From assembly GCF_004101245.1 (NCBI RefSeq), contig NZ_SCIN01000001.1, positions 386,784 to 450,783 of the forward strand: a stretch of 64,000 bases of DNA, written 5' to 3'. The notes under the pieces are model-generated. The model saw nothing but the letters and a program-made list of their open reading frames with translations, searched no databases and was not told the origin of the DNA. The DNA comes from Sphingomonas sp. UV9. Lineage in GTDB: Bacteria; Pseudomonadota; Alphaproteobacteria; Sphingomonadales; Sphingomonadaceae. The first letter of the stretch is position 1, and each line of letters starts with the position of its first letter. Both the position numbers and the translations under genes were made by a program. Of the stretch, positions 8,645-16,650 are shown piece after piece.

Positions 8645-9124
8645 ATGCTCGTTCCACCGCTCGTCCACGGACTCATCCTCGCACTGGTCATCGGGATCGT
8701 CGCGGGGTTGCGTGCGATGATGGCGCCCGCCGCAGTCGCCTTCGCCGCAAGCCGGGGCGGGTTGCCGCTGCAGGGAACATGGCTCGCGTTCCTCGGGTGG
8801 CGGTTCACGCCGTGGGTCTTCGCGGTGCTGGCCGTCGCCGAACTCGTCACCGATCAACTGTCGTCGACCCCCAGCCGCAAGGTACCGCCGCAATTCGCTG
8901 CGCGCATCGTCACCGGGGGGCTGTCGGGTGCCGCGATCGGCTACGGCGTCGCCGCGCCCCTGCTCGGGCTGGTGTTCGGCGTCGTCGGCGCGGTGATCGG
9001 AACCTATGGCGGTGCCGCGGCGCGCGCGCGGATGGCGGCGGCGTTCGGTAACGACCGTCCGGCAGCGCTCATCGAGGATGCGATCGCGATCCTCGGGGCG
9101 GTGCTGGTGGTGTCGTCGTTCTGA
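8645..9124 (+). CDS. Small multi-pass membrane protein, DUF4126-like
   Basis: 159 residues from the ATG at 8645, which has GGAAGA five bases upstream; a longer reading from 8588 lacks a ribosome site. Three to four hydrophobic segments are visible, including LVIGIVAGLRAMMAPAAVAF, a Gly-rich stretch GGLSGAAIGYGVAAPLLG, and the C-terminal AILGAVLVVSS. The GLRAM..PAAVAFAA pattern and the TPSRKVPP turn resemble DUF4126 membrane proteins, whose role is not known. Its stop overlaps the next start by one base (TGATG), so it opens a four-gene operon with two flavoproteins and a zinc finger protein. Confidence 0.65.
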   Translation: MLVPPLVHGLILALVIGIVAGLRAMMAPAAVAFAASRGGLPLQGTWLAFLGWRFTPWVFAVLAVAELVTDQLSSTPSRKVPPQFAARIVTGGLSGAAIGYGVAAPLLGLVFGVVGAVIGTYGGAAARARMAAAFGNDRPAALIEDAIAILGAVLVVSSF

Positions 9125-10503
9125 TGCGCCAGTTCGATGCGATCATCGTCGGCGCAGGACAGGCCGGGCCGCCGCTCGCCGGGCGGCTGACTGCAGCCGG
9201 AATGACCGTCGCACTGATCGAGCGCAAGCTGGTCGGCGGCACCTGCGTCAATACCGGCTGCATGCCGACCAAGACGCTCGTCGCCAGCGCATACGCCGCG
9301 CATCTGGCGCGCCGGGCTGCGGAGTTCGGCGTACGGACCGGTGACGTCGCGATCGACATGCCGGCGGTGGCGGCGCGTGCGCGAAAGGTCGTCATGGACG
9401 CGCGAACCGGGAACGAGACGTGGCTGGAGGGGATGGCGGGTCTCACGCTGCTGCGCGGCCATGCGCGGTTTACCGGCCCGGGGACGATCGCGGTCGATGG
9501 CGAGGAGCTCACCGCACCGCGCATCTTCCTCAACGTCGGCGGGCGGGCGAGCGTCCCCGACATGCCCGGCATTGGCGACGTGCCGCACCTCGACAACACC
9601 GACATGGTCGCGCTGGAGGCGGTGCCCGAGCATCTCGTCGTCGTCGGCGGAAGCTATATCGGGCTGGAATTCGCGCAGATGTATCGCCGGTTCGGCGCGG
9701 CGGTAACGGTTGTCGAGCGCGGCGAGCGGCTGATCGGGCACGAGGATGCCGACGTCTCCGATGCGGTGCGCGGGATCCTGGAGGACGAGGGCGTAACGGT
9801 GCGGACCGATGCGAACTGCATCGCCTTCGCAGCGCACGACGCGGGCGTCGCGGTATCGGTCGATTGCCATGCGGGCGAGCCAGTGGTGGTCGGCAGTCAC
9901 GTCCTGCTCGCGGTCGGTCGGCGGCCCAATACCGACGATCTCGGGCTCGATCGCGCCGGGATCGCAACCGATGCGAAGGGGTATGTCATCGTCGACGACC
10001 TGCTCCAGACCAACGTGCCGGGCATATGGGCGCTGGGCGATTGCAACGGACGCGGCGCGTTCACGCATACCGCGTATAACGACTTCGAGATCGTCGCCGC
10101 GAACCTGCTGGACGGTGACGATCGGACGCTGAGCCAGCGGCTGGTCGGCTATGCGCTCTATATCGATCCCCCGCTCGGCCGGGTCGGGATGACGCAGGCG
10201 CAGGCGGAGCAGACCGGGCGCCGCGTCCTCGTCTCGACGCGGCCGATGTCGCGCGTCGGCCGCGCGATCGAGAAGGGTGAGACCAAGGGTTTCATGAAGA
10301 TCGTCGCGGATGCGGAGACGCAGCGGATTCTGGGCGCGGCGATCCTCGGCACGGGCGGCGACGAAGCGATCCACGGCATTCTCGACATGATGAACGCGGA
10401 CCAGCCGGTGTCGGCGCTGCGCTGGGCGGTGCCGATCCATCCGACCGTGTCCGAACTGATCCCGACGCTGTTGCTCGGCCTCGAACCGGTGGTGCCGCGA
10501 TGA
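9124..10503 (+). CDS. FAD-dependent NAD(P)-disulfide oxidoreductase (mercuric reductase / dihydrolipoamide dehydrogenase-like)
   Basis: 459-residue class I pyridine-nucleotide disulfide oxidoreductase. FAD site GAGQAG at 10-15; redox-active disulfide GGTCVNTGCMPTK with Cys41 and Cys46; second nucleotide-binding site VVVGGSYIGLEF; and the C-terminal base HPTVSE (His439, Glu444) that partners the flavin disulfide. It lacks the N-terminal heavy-metal domain and the C-terminal cysteine pair of true MerA. There is no merR, merT or merP nearby. It overlaps the membrane protein upstream by one base and the following gene by four. The electron acceptor is unknown. The neighbouring thioredoxin-reductase-like fusion suggests thiol or redox homeostasis. 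Confidence 0.9.
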   Translation: MRQFDAIIVGAGQAGPPLAGRLTAAGMTVALIERKLVGGTCVNTGCMPTKTLVASAYAAHLARRAAEFGVRTGDVAIDMPAVAARARKVVMDARTGNETWLEGMAGLTLLRGHARFTGPGTIAVDGEELTAPRIFLNVGGRASVPDMPGIGDVPHLDNTDMVALEAVPEHLVVVGGSYIGLEFAQMYRRFGAAVTVVERGERLIGHEDADVSDAVRGILEDEGVTVRTDANCIAFAAHDAGVAVSVDCHAGEPVVVGSHVLLAVGRRPNTDDLGLDRAGIATDAKGYVIVDDLLQTNVPGIWALGDCNGRGAFTHTAYNDFEIVAANLLDGDDRTLSQRLVGYALYIDPPLGRVGMTQAQAEQTGRRVLVSTRPMSRVGRAIEKGETKGFMKIVADAETQRILGAAILGTGGDEAIHGILDMMNADQPVSALRWAVPIHPTVSELIPTLLLGLEPVVPR

Positions 10504-12164
10504 CCCAGCACGACAGCGTCGCGTCGCGCGAGCATCAGATGTTTCCGGTGCTGGACGCCGAGCAGATCGAGACGGCAAAGCGGTTCGCGAGCGGTCCGGC
10601 ACGAAGCTTTGCGCCCGACGAGCAGATCTACGCGATCGGTGAACAGGGTGTGCCGGCCTGGCTGGTGCTCGCGGGATCGATCAAGGTCACCCGCCGCGAC
10701 GGGCTCAGTCACGAGACACCGATCACCACGCATGGTGCAGGGCAACTTACCGGCGAGGTCAATCAGCTCGCTGGACGCCCATCGATCGCCGGGGGACTCG
10801 CCGGCCCCGATGGCTGCACCGCGCTGCCGTTTGATCCGGCACATCTCCGCGCGTTGATGGTCGGCTCCGCCGACGTCGGCGAGAGCGTGATGCGCGCGTT
10901 GATCCTTCGCCGCGTCGGGCTGATCGAGCAGGGCAGCGGTGGCACCGTGATCGTTGGCGTACCGGGCAGCCCGGACATCGTCCGGTTGCAGGGGTTCCTC
11001 ACGCGGTCGGGCTATCCCAACATCGTGCTCGACGCCGCGTCGGACGAGGAAGGACGCGCGCTGGTCGACCGGATCGGCGTGGTGCGTGGCGATCTACCGC
11101 TGGTGGTCTGTCCGAACGGAACGGTGCTCAAGCGGCCGACGGACGTCGAGGTCGCGGCGTGCCTGGGGATCACGCCCGATCTCGATCCGGCCACCGTGTA
11201 CGACGTCGCGATCGTCGGGGCAGGGCCGGCGGGGCTGGCGGCGGCGGTCTATGCGGCGTCCGAGGGGCTGTCGGTCGTCGTGCTCGACGAACGCGCGATC
11301 GGCGGACAGGCGGGCGCGTCTACACGGATCGAGAATTATCTGGGGTTTCCCACCGGTATTTCCGGGCAGGCACTGGCCGGACGCGCGTTCAACCAGGCGC
11401 TGAAATTCGGCGCGGAGATCGCAGTGCCGCTGGAGGTCGCGCGGCTCGATTGTGACGAGGCACGGCCTGCGGACGATCCGCTGGTGCTGGCCCTGCCCGG
11501 TGACAGGCGCGTCCGGTCGCGGACGGTGATCGTCGCGTCGGGTGCGCGCTATCGCCGCCCCGACATCCCCGACCTGGCGATGTTCGAAGGCGCAGGGGTG
11601 TCCTATTGGGCGTCACCGATCGAGGCGCGGCTGTGCGAGGGCGAGGAGGTCGCGCTGGTCGGCGGCGGCAACTCGGCCGGGCAGGCCGTGGTCTTCCTCG
11701 CCCCCCGCGTGAAACACCTTCACCTGATCGTTCGTCGGCCACTGGCGGCGACGATGTCGAAATACCTGATCGACCGGATCGCGGCGCTGCCCAATGTGAC
11801 GTTGCATGTCGGCACCGAAGTCGTCGGTTTGGAAGGCGATCGGGCAATCGGACTGACGGGAGCGATGGTCCGCCAGGCCAATGGCTCGACCAGCCGCTGC
11901 GCGATGCGGCATTTGTTCCTGTTCATCGGCGCCGATCCCAACGCCGGCTGGCTGCAAGGCTGCGTCGATACGGACGACAAGGGGTTCATCGTCACCGGCA
12001 CGGCGGCACTGGCGTTGCAGACGAGCCGCTCGCGCGTGTTCGCGATCGGCGACGTACGCGCGGGCTCGACCAAGCGCGTCGCGGCCGCGGTCGGCGAGGG
12101 CGCGGCGGTGGTCGCGCAGGTCCATGTCGCGCTTGCCGACGTGGCCGAAGGGAGGGTGTCATGA
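10500..12164 (+). CDS. Cyclic-nucleotide-binding / thioredoxin-reductase-like fusion flavoprotein
   Basis: 554 residues in three parts. Residues about 13-135 form a cNMP-binding (Crp-type) fold with FAPDEQIYAIGEQGVPAWLVLAGSI. Residues about 140-225 resemble a thioredoxin or glutaredoxin-like module without a visible CxxC. From 234 on there is a thioredoxin-reductase fold: IVGAGPAGLAAAV (238-250), GGQAG, ENYLGFP, and the NADPH site VALVGGGNSAGQAVVFL. At the position of the CATC redox motif of true TrxR it reads SYWAS (368-372), so it cannot reduce thioredoxin in the classical way. It overlaps both neighbours by four bases and is followed by a UBP zinc finger protein, an arrangement I recall from other bacteria. 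Possible nucleotide or redox sensing is inferred. Confidence 0.85.
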   Translation: MTQHDSVASREHQMFPVLDAEQIETAKRFASGPARSFAPDEQIYAIGEQGVPAWLVLAGSIKVTRRDGLSHETPITTHGAGQLTGEVNQLAGRPSIAGGLAGPDGCTALPFDPAHLRALMVGSADVGESVMRALILRRVGLIEQGSGGTVIVGVPGSPDIVRLQGFLTRSGYPNIVLDAASDEEGRALVDRIGVVRGDLPLVVCPNGTVLKRPTDVEVAACLGITPDLDPATVYDVAIVGAGPAGLAAAVYAASEGLSVVVLDERAIGGQAGASTRIENYLGFPTGISGQALAGRAFNQALKFGAEIAVPLEVARLDCDEARPADDPLVLALPGDRRVRSRTVIVASGARYRRPDIPDLAMFEGAGVSYWASPIEARLCEGEEVALVGGGNSAGQAVVFLAPRVKHLHLIVRRPLAATMSKYLIDRIAALPNVTLHVGTEVVGLEGDRAIGLTGAMVRQANGSTSRCAMRHLFLFIGADPNAGWLQGCVDTDDKGFIVTGTAALALQTSRSRVFAIGDVRAGSTKRVAAAVGEGAAVVAQVHVALADVAEGRVS

Positions 12165-12466
12165 GGTGCGGGTGCATGCATCTCGACACGATCCGGTCGG
12201 TCACGCCGAGCGCCAGGGGGTGCGAGGAATGCCTGCGGATCGGGAGCGAGTGGGTCCATTTGCGGCTGTGCCGGGCGTGCGGGCATGTCGGCTGCTGCGA
12301 CGATTCGCCGCACCGCCATGCGACCGCGCATTACCGGGCTACGCAGCATCCGATCATCGAGGGCTATGATCCGCCCGAGGGCTGGGGCTGGTGTTTCGTC
12401 GACGAGACGATGGTCGATCTGCCCGATCAGACACCGCAATCGGGACCTATCCCGCGATATGTCTGA
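12161..12466 (+). CDS. UBP-type zinc finger domain protein
   Basis: 101 residues. The Cys/His pattern fits zf-UBP: CxH (C-M-H-L), CEEC, WVHLRLCRACGHVGCC, then spaced His residues and TQHPI. The eukaryotic version binds the C-terminal Gly-Gly of ubiquitin; bacterial stand-alone copies have no settled function. The C-terminus keeps WGWCFVDE, the aromatic patch of the family. It starts with ATGAG overlapping the stop of the CNB/TrxR-like gene (ATGA), so the two proteins are made together and may interact. It is the last gene of the operon. Confidence 0.85.
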   Translation: MRCGCMHLDTIRSVTPSARGCEECLRIGSEWVHLRLCRACGHVGCCDDSPHRHATAHYRATQHPIIEGYDPPEGWGWCFVDETMVDLPDQTPQSGPIPRYV

Positions 12467-12649
12467 GGGGGAGCGGCGGGTGGTCCCTCGCAATTTCCGT
12501 TCCTCAATAGGGCGCCGGCCTTTGCCGGAATGGGGCCAGTCGGGCCGGCGTCCACTTTCGGTGGCAACCCGGACTTGGCCGCGCTCGCTTGCTTCGTCGC
12601 AGCCCGACCGCTAGCCGACTCCCATCGGTACAAGCGTGAGTAAGCGAAG

Positions 12650-13321
12650 ATGCGGCGTGTGATTATGGGGCTGTTGGCCGTTGCGGCGCTCGCTACCGCG
12701 GGGTCTGCGCAGCAGGCAAACCGCACGAAGCCGAAGCCGGGCACTGTCCGTGTCCGCATCGTCACGTCGGAGGGGCCGATCCTGCTCGCGCTCGATACGC
12801 GGCATGCACCCAAGACGACGCAGAACTTCCTCCAATATGTCGATGACGGACGCTTCGACGGGACCGATTTCTACCGCGCGAGCCGGCAGAAGTCGTCGCC
12901 GAAGACGGGCTTCATCCAGGCCGGGATTCGCACCGATGCGCGGCGCATCCTTCCGCCGTTCCCGCTGGAGACGACCGCGACGACCGGGATCAAGCATCTC
13001 GACGGGACGATCTCGATGGCGAGAGGCATGAACCCGGCATCGGCGGGGGGCAATTTCTTCATCACCGTCGGCCCCGCGCCGGCGATGGACGCGCGCGCGG
13101 GCTATCCGGGCTATGCGGCGTTCGGGCATGTCGTTGCCGGGATGGACGTGGTGAAACGCATCCTCGCCAAGCCGACCGGCGGCGGCATGGATGCGTTCAA
13201 GGACCAGATGATCCTGAAGCGTGTGGCGCTCGTGAGCGCGCGGCGGTTGGACGGGGTGGCGAAGCCGACCGGGTTTCCGAAGGCATGGTTGATCAAGGTG
13301 CGGCCTGATCGGAAGAAGTGA
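12650..13321 (+). CDS. Exported peptidyl-prolyl cis-trans isomerase, cyclophilin type
   Basis: 223 residues with a Sec signal peptide (MRRVIMGLLAVAALATAGSAQ), hence periplasmic. The cyclophilin fold is shown by VRIVTSEGPILLALDTRHAPKT, FLQYVDDGRFDGTDFYRA, GTISMARGMNPASAGGNFFI and YAAFGHVVAGMDVV. The catalytic Arg of human CypA lies in the F-H-R motif, which here reads FYRA. It probably helps fold exported proteins. It stands alone, 183 bases after the zinc finger gene, and is followed by a palindromic repeat. The intergenic bases upstream show no clear motif. Confidence 0.92.
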   Translation: MRRVIMGLLAVAALATAGSAQQANRTKPKPGTVRVRIVTSEGPILLALDTRHAPKTTQNFLQYVDDGRFDGTDFYRASRQKSSPKTGFIQAGIRTDARRILPPFPLETTATTGIKHLDGTISMARGMNPASAGGNFFITVGPAPAMDARAGYPGYAAFGHVVAGMDVVKRILAKPTGGGMDAFKDQMILKRVALVSARRLDGVAKPTGFPKAWLIKVRPDRKK

Positions 13322-13350
13322 AGTCCCGGAGGTCACAGGACGCAAATTCC

Positions 13351-13444
13351 GTCACCCCGGACTCGTTCCGGGGTCCACCGTTCCGCGGACTGAGCGGCCG
13401 TCGAGACTGTGGAACCGTGGATGCCGGAACGAGTCCGGCATGAC
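13351..13444. repeat. Intergenic palindromic repeat, family A copy 1
   Basis: Starts GTCACCCCGG and ends CCGGCATGAC. Each end is itself a hairpin (CCCCGGACTCGTTCCGGGG; ATGCCGGAACGAGTCCGGCAT), and the two ends also pair with each other. The middle carries CCACCGTTCCGC and GGAACCGTGG. It lies between convergent genes. Related copies are at 15735-15827 and 31918-32010. Confidence 0.8.
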
Positions 13445-13450
13445 GTAATC

Positions 13451-15067
13451 TCAGGCGACCATGCTCAGCGCGACTGCTTCCGCCACCTTGATACCGTCCA
13501 CCGCCGCGGAGAGGATGCCGCCGGCGTATCCTGCGCCTTCGCCTGCCGGGAACAGCCCCGCCGTGTTGAGGCTCACGAAATCATCACCTCGCGTGATCCT
13601 GACCGGCGACGACGTACGCGTCTCTACCCCCGTCAGCACGGCGTCGGGATGATCGTAGCCGGGGATCTCGCGACCGAACGCCGGCAGCGCTTCGCGCAAT
13701 GCGGTGATCGCGAACTCCGGCAGGCATTCGGAGAGGTCAGTCATGTGGACGCCAGGCTTGTACGACGGGATCACCGCCCCCAGCGCGGTCGACGGCCGTC
13801 CGGCAAGCAGATCGCCGATGCGTTGCGCGGGCGCCTTGTAGTTCGAGCCGCCCGCGACATAGGCGCGCGATTCCCAGTGGCGTTGCAGTTCGATCCCGGC
13901 GAGCGGGTGCCCCGGATAGTCGCGCGCGGGATCGATGCCGATCACGATCCCCGAGTTCGCGTTGCGTTCGTTGCGCGAATATTGGCTCATGCCGTTGGTC
14001 GCGACGCGGCCCTCTTCCGAGGTCGCGGCGACGACGGTGCCGCCCGGGCACATGCAGAAGCTGTAGACGGTGCGCCCGTTCTTGCAGTGGTGCGACAGGC
14101 TGTAGGCCGCCGCGCCGAGATCGGGGTGGCCCGCGCAGGGGCCGAAGCGGGCTTCGTCGATCCACGACTGCGGGTGCTCGATGCGGACGCCGATCGAGAA
14201 CGGCTTGGCCTCGACGTGAACGCCCTTGGCATGGAGCATCTCGAACGTGTCGCGGGCGCTGTGGCCGACCGCGAAGACGACGTGGTTGGCTTCGAGATAG
14301 TCGCCGTTGCTGAGGTGGAGGCCGCGGAGTTGGCGAGCGCCGGCCTCCTCGACGATGTCGAGACCGTCGACGCGCGTCGAGAATCGGTATTCGCCGCCCA
14401 GCGCCTCGATCGTCGCGCGCATGCTCTCGACCATCGTGACGAGGCGGAAGGTGCCGATATGCGGGTGCGCTTCGGTCAGGATTTCGGGCGGGGCGCCGGC
14501 CTTGACGAATTCGAGCAGGACCTTCCGCCCGAGATGGCGCGGGTCCTTGATCTGGCTCCAGAGTTTTCCGTCGGAGAAGGTGCCGGCGCCGCCCTCACCA
14601 AATTGGACGTTGGATTCGGGGTTTAGAACGCTTTTCCGCCAAAGCCCCCAGGTATCCTTGGTGCGTTCGCGCACGACTTTCCCGCGGTCGAGGATGATCG
14701 GTCGCAGCCCCATCTGCGCTAGGATCAGGCCGGCGAACAACCCGCAGGGGCCGGCGCCGACGACCACCGGGCGCAGGCCCTTGTAGCTCGGTCCTGCCTT
14801 GCTGACGAAGCGATAGCCGGTGTCGGGGGTACGCTGGACGTGGCGATCCTTGCGGAACCGCGTGAGGACGGTGTCCTCGTTCTTCAGCGTGACGTCGACC
14901 GAATAGACCAGGTGGATGTCCATCTTGTCGCGGGCGTCATGTGCGCGGCGAGCGATGGTGTAGCGGATCAGGTCGCGCGGGGTGACGCGCAGCCGGTCGC
15001 GGATCGCGGCGGGGAGCGCTTCGTCGGCGTGGTTCAGCGGGAGCTTGAGGTCAGTGATGCGGAGCAT
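13451..15067 (-). CDS. NAD(P)/FAD-dependent dehydrogenase, YcbK/'FAD-dependent protein' family
   Basis: 538 residues from the ATG at 15065-15067. The same frame stays open upstream to 15979, but that part runs over cobO and a repeat and lacks family features. Residues 1-95 form an N-terminal domain (RDLIRYTIARRAHDARDK) seen in uncharacterised FAD dehydrogenases. VVVGAGPCGLFAGL (101-114) binds FAD; FGEGGAGTFSDGKL and FCMCPGG are also typical of this family, and FPAGEGAGYAGGI near the end contacts the flavin. Substrate unknown. Convergent with the cyclophilin gene and divergent from cobO, with 60 bases between starts. Confidence 0.88.
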   Translation of the reverse strand: MLRITDLKLPLNHADEALPAAIRDRLRVTPRDLIRYTIARRAHDARDKMDIHLVYSVDVTLKNEDTVLTRFRKDRHVQRTPDTGYRFVSKAGPSYKGLRPVVVGAGPCGLFAGLILAQMGLRPIILDRGKVVRERTKDTWGLWRKSVLNPESNVQFGEGGAGTFSDGKLWSQIKDPRHLGRKVLLEFVKAGAPPEILTEAHPHIGTFRLVTMVESMRATIEALGGEYRFSTRVDGLDIVEEAGARQLRGLHLSNGDYLEANHVVFAVGHSARDTFEMLHAKGVHVEAKPFSIGVRIEHPQSWIDEARFGPCAGHPDLGAAAYSLSHHCKNGRTVYSFCMCPGGTVVAATSEEGRVATNGMSQYSRNERNANSGIVIGIDPARDYPGHPLAGIELQRHWESRAYVAGGSNYKAPAQRIGDLLAGRPSTALGAVIPSYKPGVHMTDLSECLPEFAITALREALPAFGREIPGYDHPDAVLTGVETRTSSPVRITRGDDFVSLNTAGLFPAGEGAGYAGGILSAAVDGIKVAEAVALSMVA

Positions 15068-15127
15068 GCCGCACGCTCTAGCGCCGCGCGGCGCGATCCG
15101 CCATCGGTGGCGAAAGAGGACATGATC

Positions 15128-15727
15128 ATGCGGACCGACGAAGAACAGAATGCCAAGAGCGCCAAGCGGAAGGAGGTCCACGACCGGATCGTCGCGAGCA
15201 AGACGATCGAGAAGGGGCTGATCATCGTCCACACCGGCGCGGGCAAGGGCAAGTCGACCGCCGCGTTCGGCATGGCGGTGCGGATGATCGGGCATGGGCG
15301 CAAGGTCGGGGTGGTCCAGTTCGTCAAGGGCGCGATGGCGACGGGCGAGAAGGCGATCTTCGACGCATTCCCGGCGCTGTGCGAGTTCAAGCCGATGGGC
15401 GAGGGCTTTACCTGGGACACGCAGGACCGCGCGCGCGATATCGCGGTGGCGCGCGAGGCGTGGGACGAGGTGAAGCGGATGATCGCCGATCCGTCCTATG
15501 CGATGGTGGTGGCGGACGAATTGAACATCGTGCTGCGCTATGATTACCTGCCGGTCGACGAGGTGCTCGCGGCGCTGGCGGCGAAGCCCGAGATGACGCA
15601 TGTCGTGATCACCGGACGCAACGCGCCCGACGGGCTGATCGCGGTGGCAGACCTGGTGACCGAGATGACGCAGGTGAAGCATCCGTTCCGGTCGGGGGTG
15701 AAAGCGCAGGCTGGCGTGGAGTTCTGA
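15128..15727 (+). CDS. cobO: Cob(I)yrinic acid a,c-diamide adenosyltransferase CobO
   Basis: Adds the 5'-deoxyadenosyl ligand from ATP to cob(I)alamin precursors in the cytosol. 199 residues, the usual CobO/BtuR length. An unusual P-loop, HTGAGKGKST (35-44), is the family hallmark. Further on VVQFVKGAMATGE and VVADELNIVLRYDYL, then VITGRNAP, match. The ATG at 15128 has AGAGGA seven bases upstream; another in-frame ATG at 15122 is too close to that site. It lies upstream of, not behind, the cobalamin riboswitch and ends just before a palindromic repeat. Confidence 0.95.
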   Translation: MRTDEEQNAKSAKRKEVHDRIVASKTIEKGLIIVHTGAGKGKSTAAFGMAVRMIGHGRKVGVVQFVKGAMATGEKAIFDAFPALCEFKPMGEGFTWDTQDRARDIAVAREAWDEVKRMIADPSYAMVVADELNIVLRYDYLPVDEVLAALAAKPEMTHVVITGRNAPDGLIAVADLVTEMTQVKHPFRSGVKAQAGVEF

Positions 15728-15734
15728 GCTCACC

Positions 15735-15827
15735 GTCATGCCGGGCTCGTTCCGGCATCCACCGCTCCACGTTATCGACAGGCTTGATCTCGCGGAACGG
15801 TGGACCCCGGAACACGTCCGGGGTGAC
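15735..15827. repeat. Intergenic palindromic repeat, family A copy 2
   Basis: Starts GTCATGCCGGGCTCGTTCC and ends CGTCCGGGGTGAC, with CCACCGCTCC and GGAACGGTGGA in the middle. It has the same layout as 13351-13444 but with the two end hairpins swapped in type (ATGCC...GGCAT at the left, ACCCCGG...CCGGGGT at the right), as expected for a copy in the other orientation. Confidence 0.8.
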
Positions 15828-15892
15828 GGCGCCGCTGAGACGACCGCATGTATTGCACGCAACGCAGCCCACGCGTATCGCTCGACCCGCGA

Positions 15893-16056
15893 CAGGTTCT
15901 CCCGAGGCTCACGCCGAGGGGGATGAAAATGGGAACGGGAGACACCCGGCTGCCCCTGCAACTGTACGCGGCGAGCCATCGTGCCTCATGCCATTGGGAT
16001 ACTCCCGAGAAGGCGGCACGGACGGCATTGACCCGCGAGCCAGGAGACCTGCCCGT
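15893..16056 (+). ncRNA. Cobalamin riboswitch
   Basis: The conserved blocks appear in order: GGTTCTCC (P2 side), GGGGATGAAAATGGGAACGGG, the B12 box region CGGCTGCCCCTGCAACTGTA, GCCATTGGGATACTCCCGAGAAGG, and the terminal AGCCAGGAGACCTGCC at 16038-16053. This is the class I AdoCbl aptamer pattern. It precedes the DUF1636-cobT-cobC-cobS operon, which it should switch off when cobalamin is plentiful. The 186 bases between the aptamer and the first full gene hold a weak hairpin (AGGC-GTGC-GCCT then TTT, 16145-16159) and a 15-codon reading frame. The boundary positions are approximate. Confidence 0.92.
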
Positions 16057-16201
16057 CGCGGTCGTCTTTCGTCCGGCCAGGGTGCGCCGAACGGACGGGT
16101 AACACCCCGAGCGACGACATCGCTTCGCATCGCGCGAAGGCCGGAGGCGTGCGCCTTTTGCCCTTCGCACGGTGCGGGATCGACTGTCCGAAGGGGTACC
16201 T

Positions 16202-16249
16202 ATGCCACGTTCACATCATCGTATGATCGTCCGGGAACGGACATGCTGA
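16202..16249 (+). CDS. Possible 15-codon leader peptide between the riboswitch and DUF1636 gene
   Basis: AAGGGG (16191-16196) sits five bases ahead of an ATG that opens MPRSHHRMIVRERTC and stops at TGA 16247-16249. That stop overlaps the DUF1636 start region (ATG 16243), in another frame. The strong ribosome site and the overlap suggest translational coupling, possibly part of the riboswitch output. No evidence of conservation is available here, so this is tentative. Confidence 0.3.
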   Translation: MPRSHHRMIVRERTC

Positions 16250-16650
16250 AGCCCGCCGAAGACGGCGTCGCGGTGGTCGCATGCAACACGTGCCGCCATT
16301 CTGCCGACGCGCGCGATGACGACGAGGGCCAGCGGGGCGGCGCGCGGCTCGTCAGTGCGCTGAAGGCGGTGCAGGCGAGCGACCCCGCCTATGCCGATGT
16401 CGCGGTGCAGGAGATGCCGTGCCTGTTCGCGTGCCAGGATTTCTGCACGATCCACCTGCGCGCGCCGGCGAAGGTCGGCTACGTCCTTGGCCGGTTCGAG
16501 CCGACCGAGGACGCCGCGCGGGCGATCCTCGATTACGCGCGGCTCTACGGCGAGAGCGCGTTCGGGCAGGTGCCGTTCAAGCAATGGCCGCAGGGCGTGA
16601 AGGGGCATTTCATCACTCGCACGCCGCCGGCGGGGTTCGTGGTCGAATGA
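16243..16650 (+). CDS. DUF1636 family cysteine-rich protein of the cobalamin operon
   Basis: 135 residues. Cysteines are grouped as CNTC (14, 17) near the N-terminus and CLFACQDFC (60, 64, 68) in the middle, suggesting a metal or iron-sulphur site of the thioredoxin-like ferredoxin type. DUF1636 proteins are commonly encoded with cobalt or cobalamin genes, and the biochemical role is not established. It is the first full gene after the cobalamin riboswitch, and its TGA overlaps the cobT ATG (ATGA). A role in cobalt or corrinoid handling is inferred from position. Confidence 0.75.
   Translation: MLKPAEDGVAVVACNTCRHSADARDDDEGQRGGARLVSALKAVQASDPAYADVAVQEMPCLFACQDFCTIHLRAPAKVGYVLGRFEPTEDAARAILDYARLYGESAFGQVPFKQWPQGVKGHFITRTPPAGFVVE

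Noticed and set aside
9124..10503. Mercury resistance reading of the MerA-like flavoprotein
   Set aside because: No heavy-metal domain, no C-terminal Cys pair, no mer neighbours; a general disulfide oxidoreductase.
15068..15979. N-terminal extension of the FAD dehydrogenase upstream of 15067
   Set aside because: It reads through cobO and a repeat antisense and has no family similarity; the ATG at 15067 gives the usual N-terminus.
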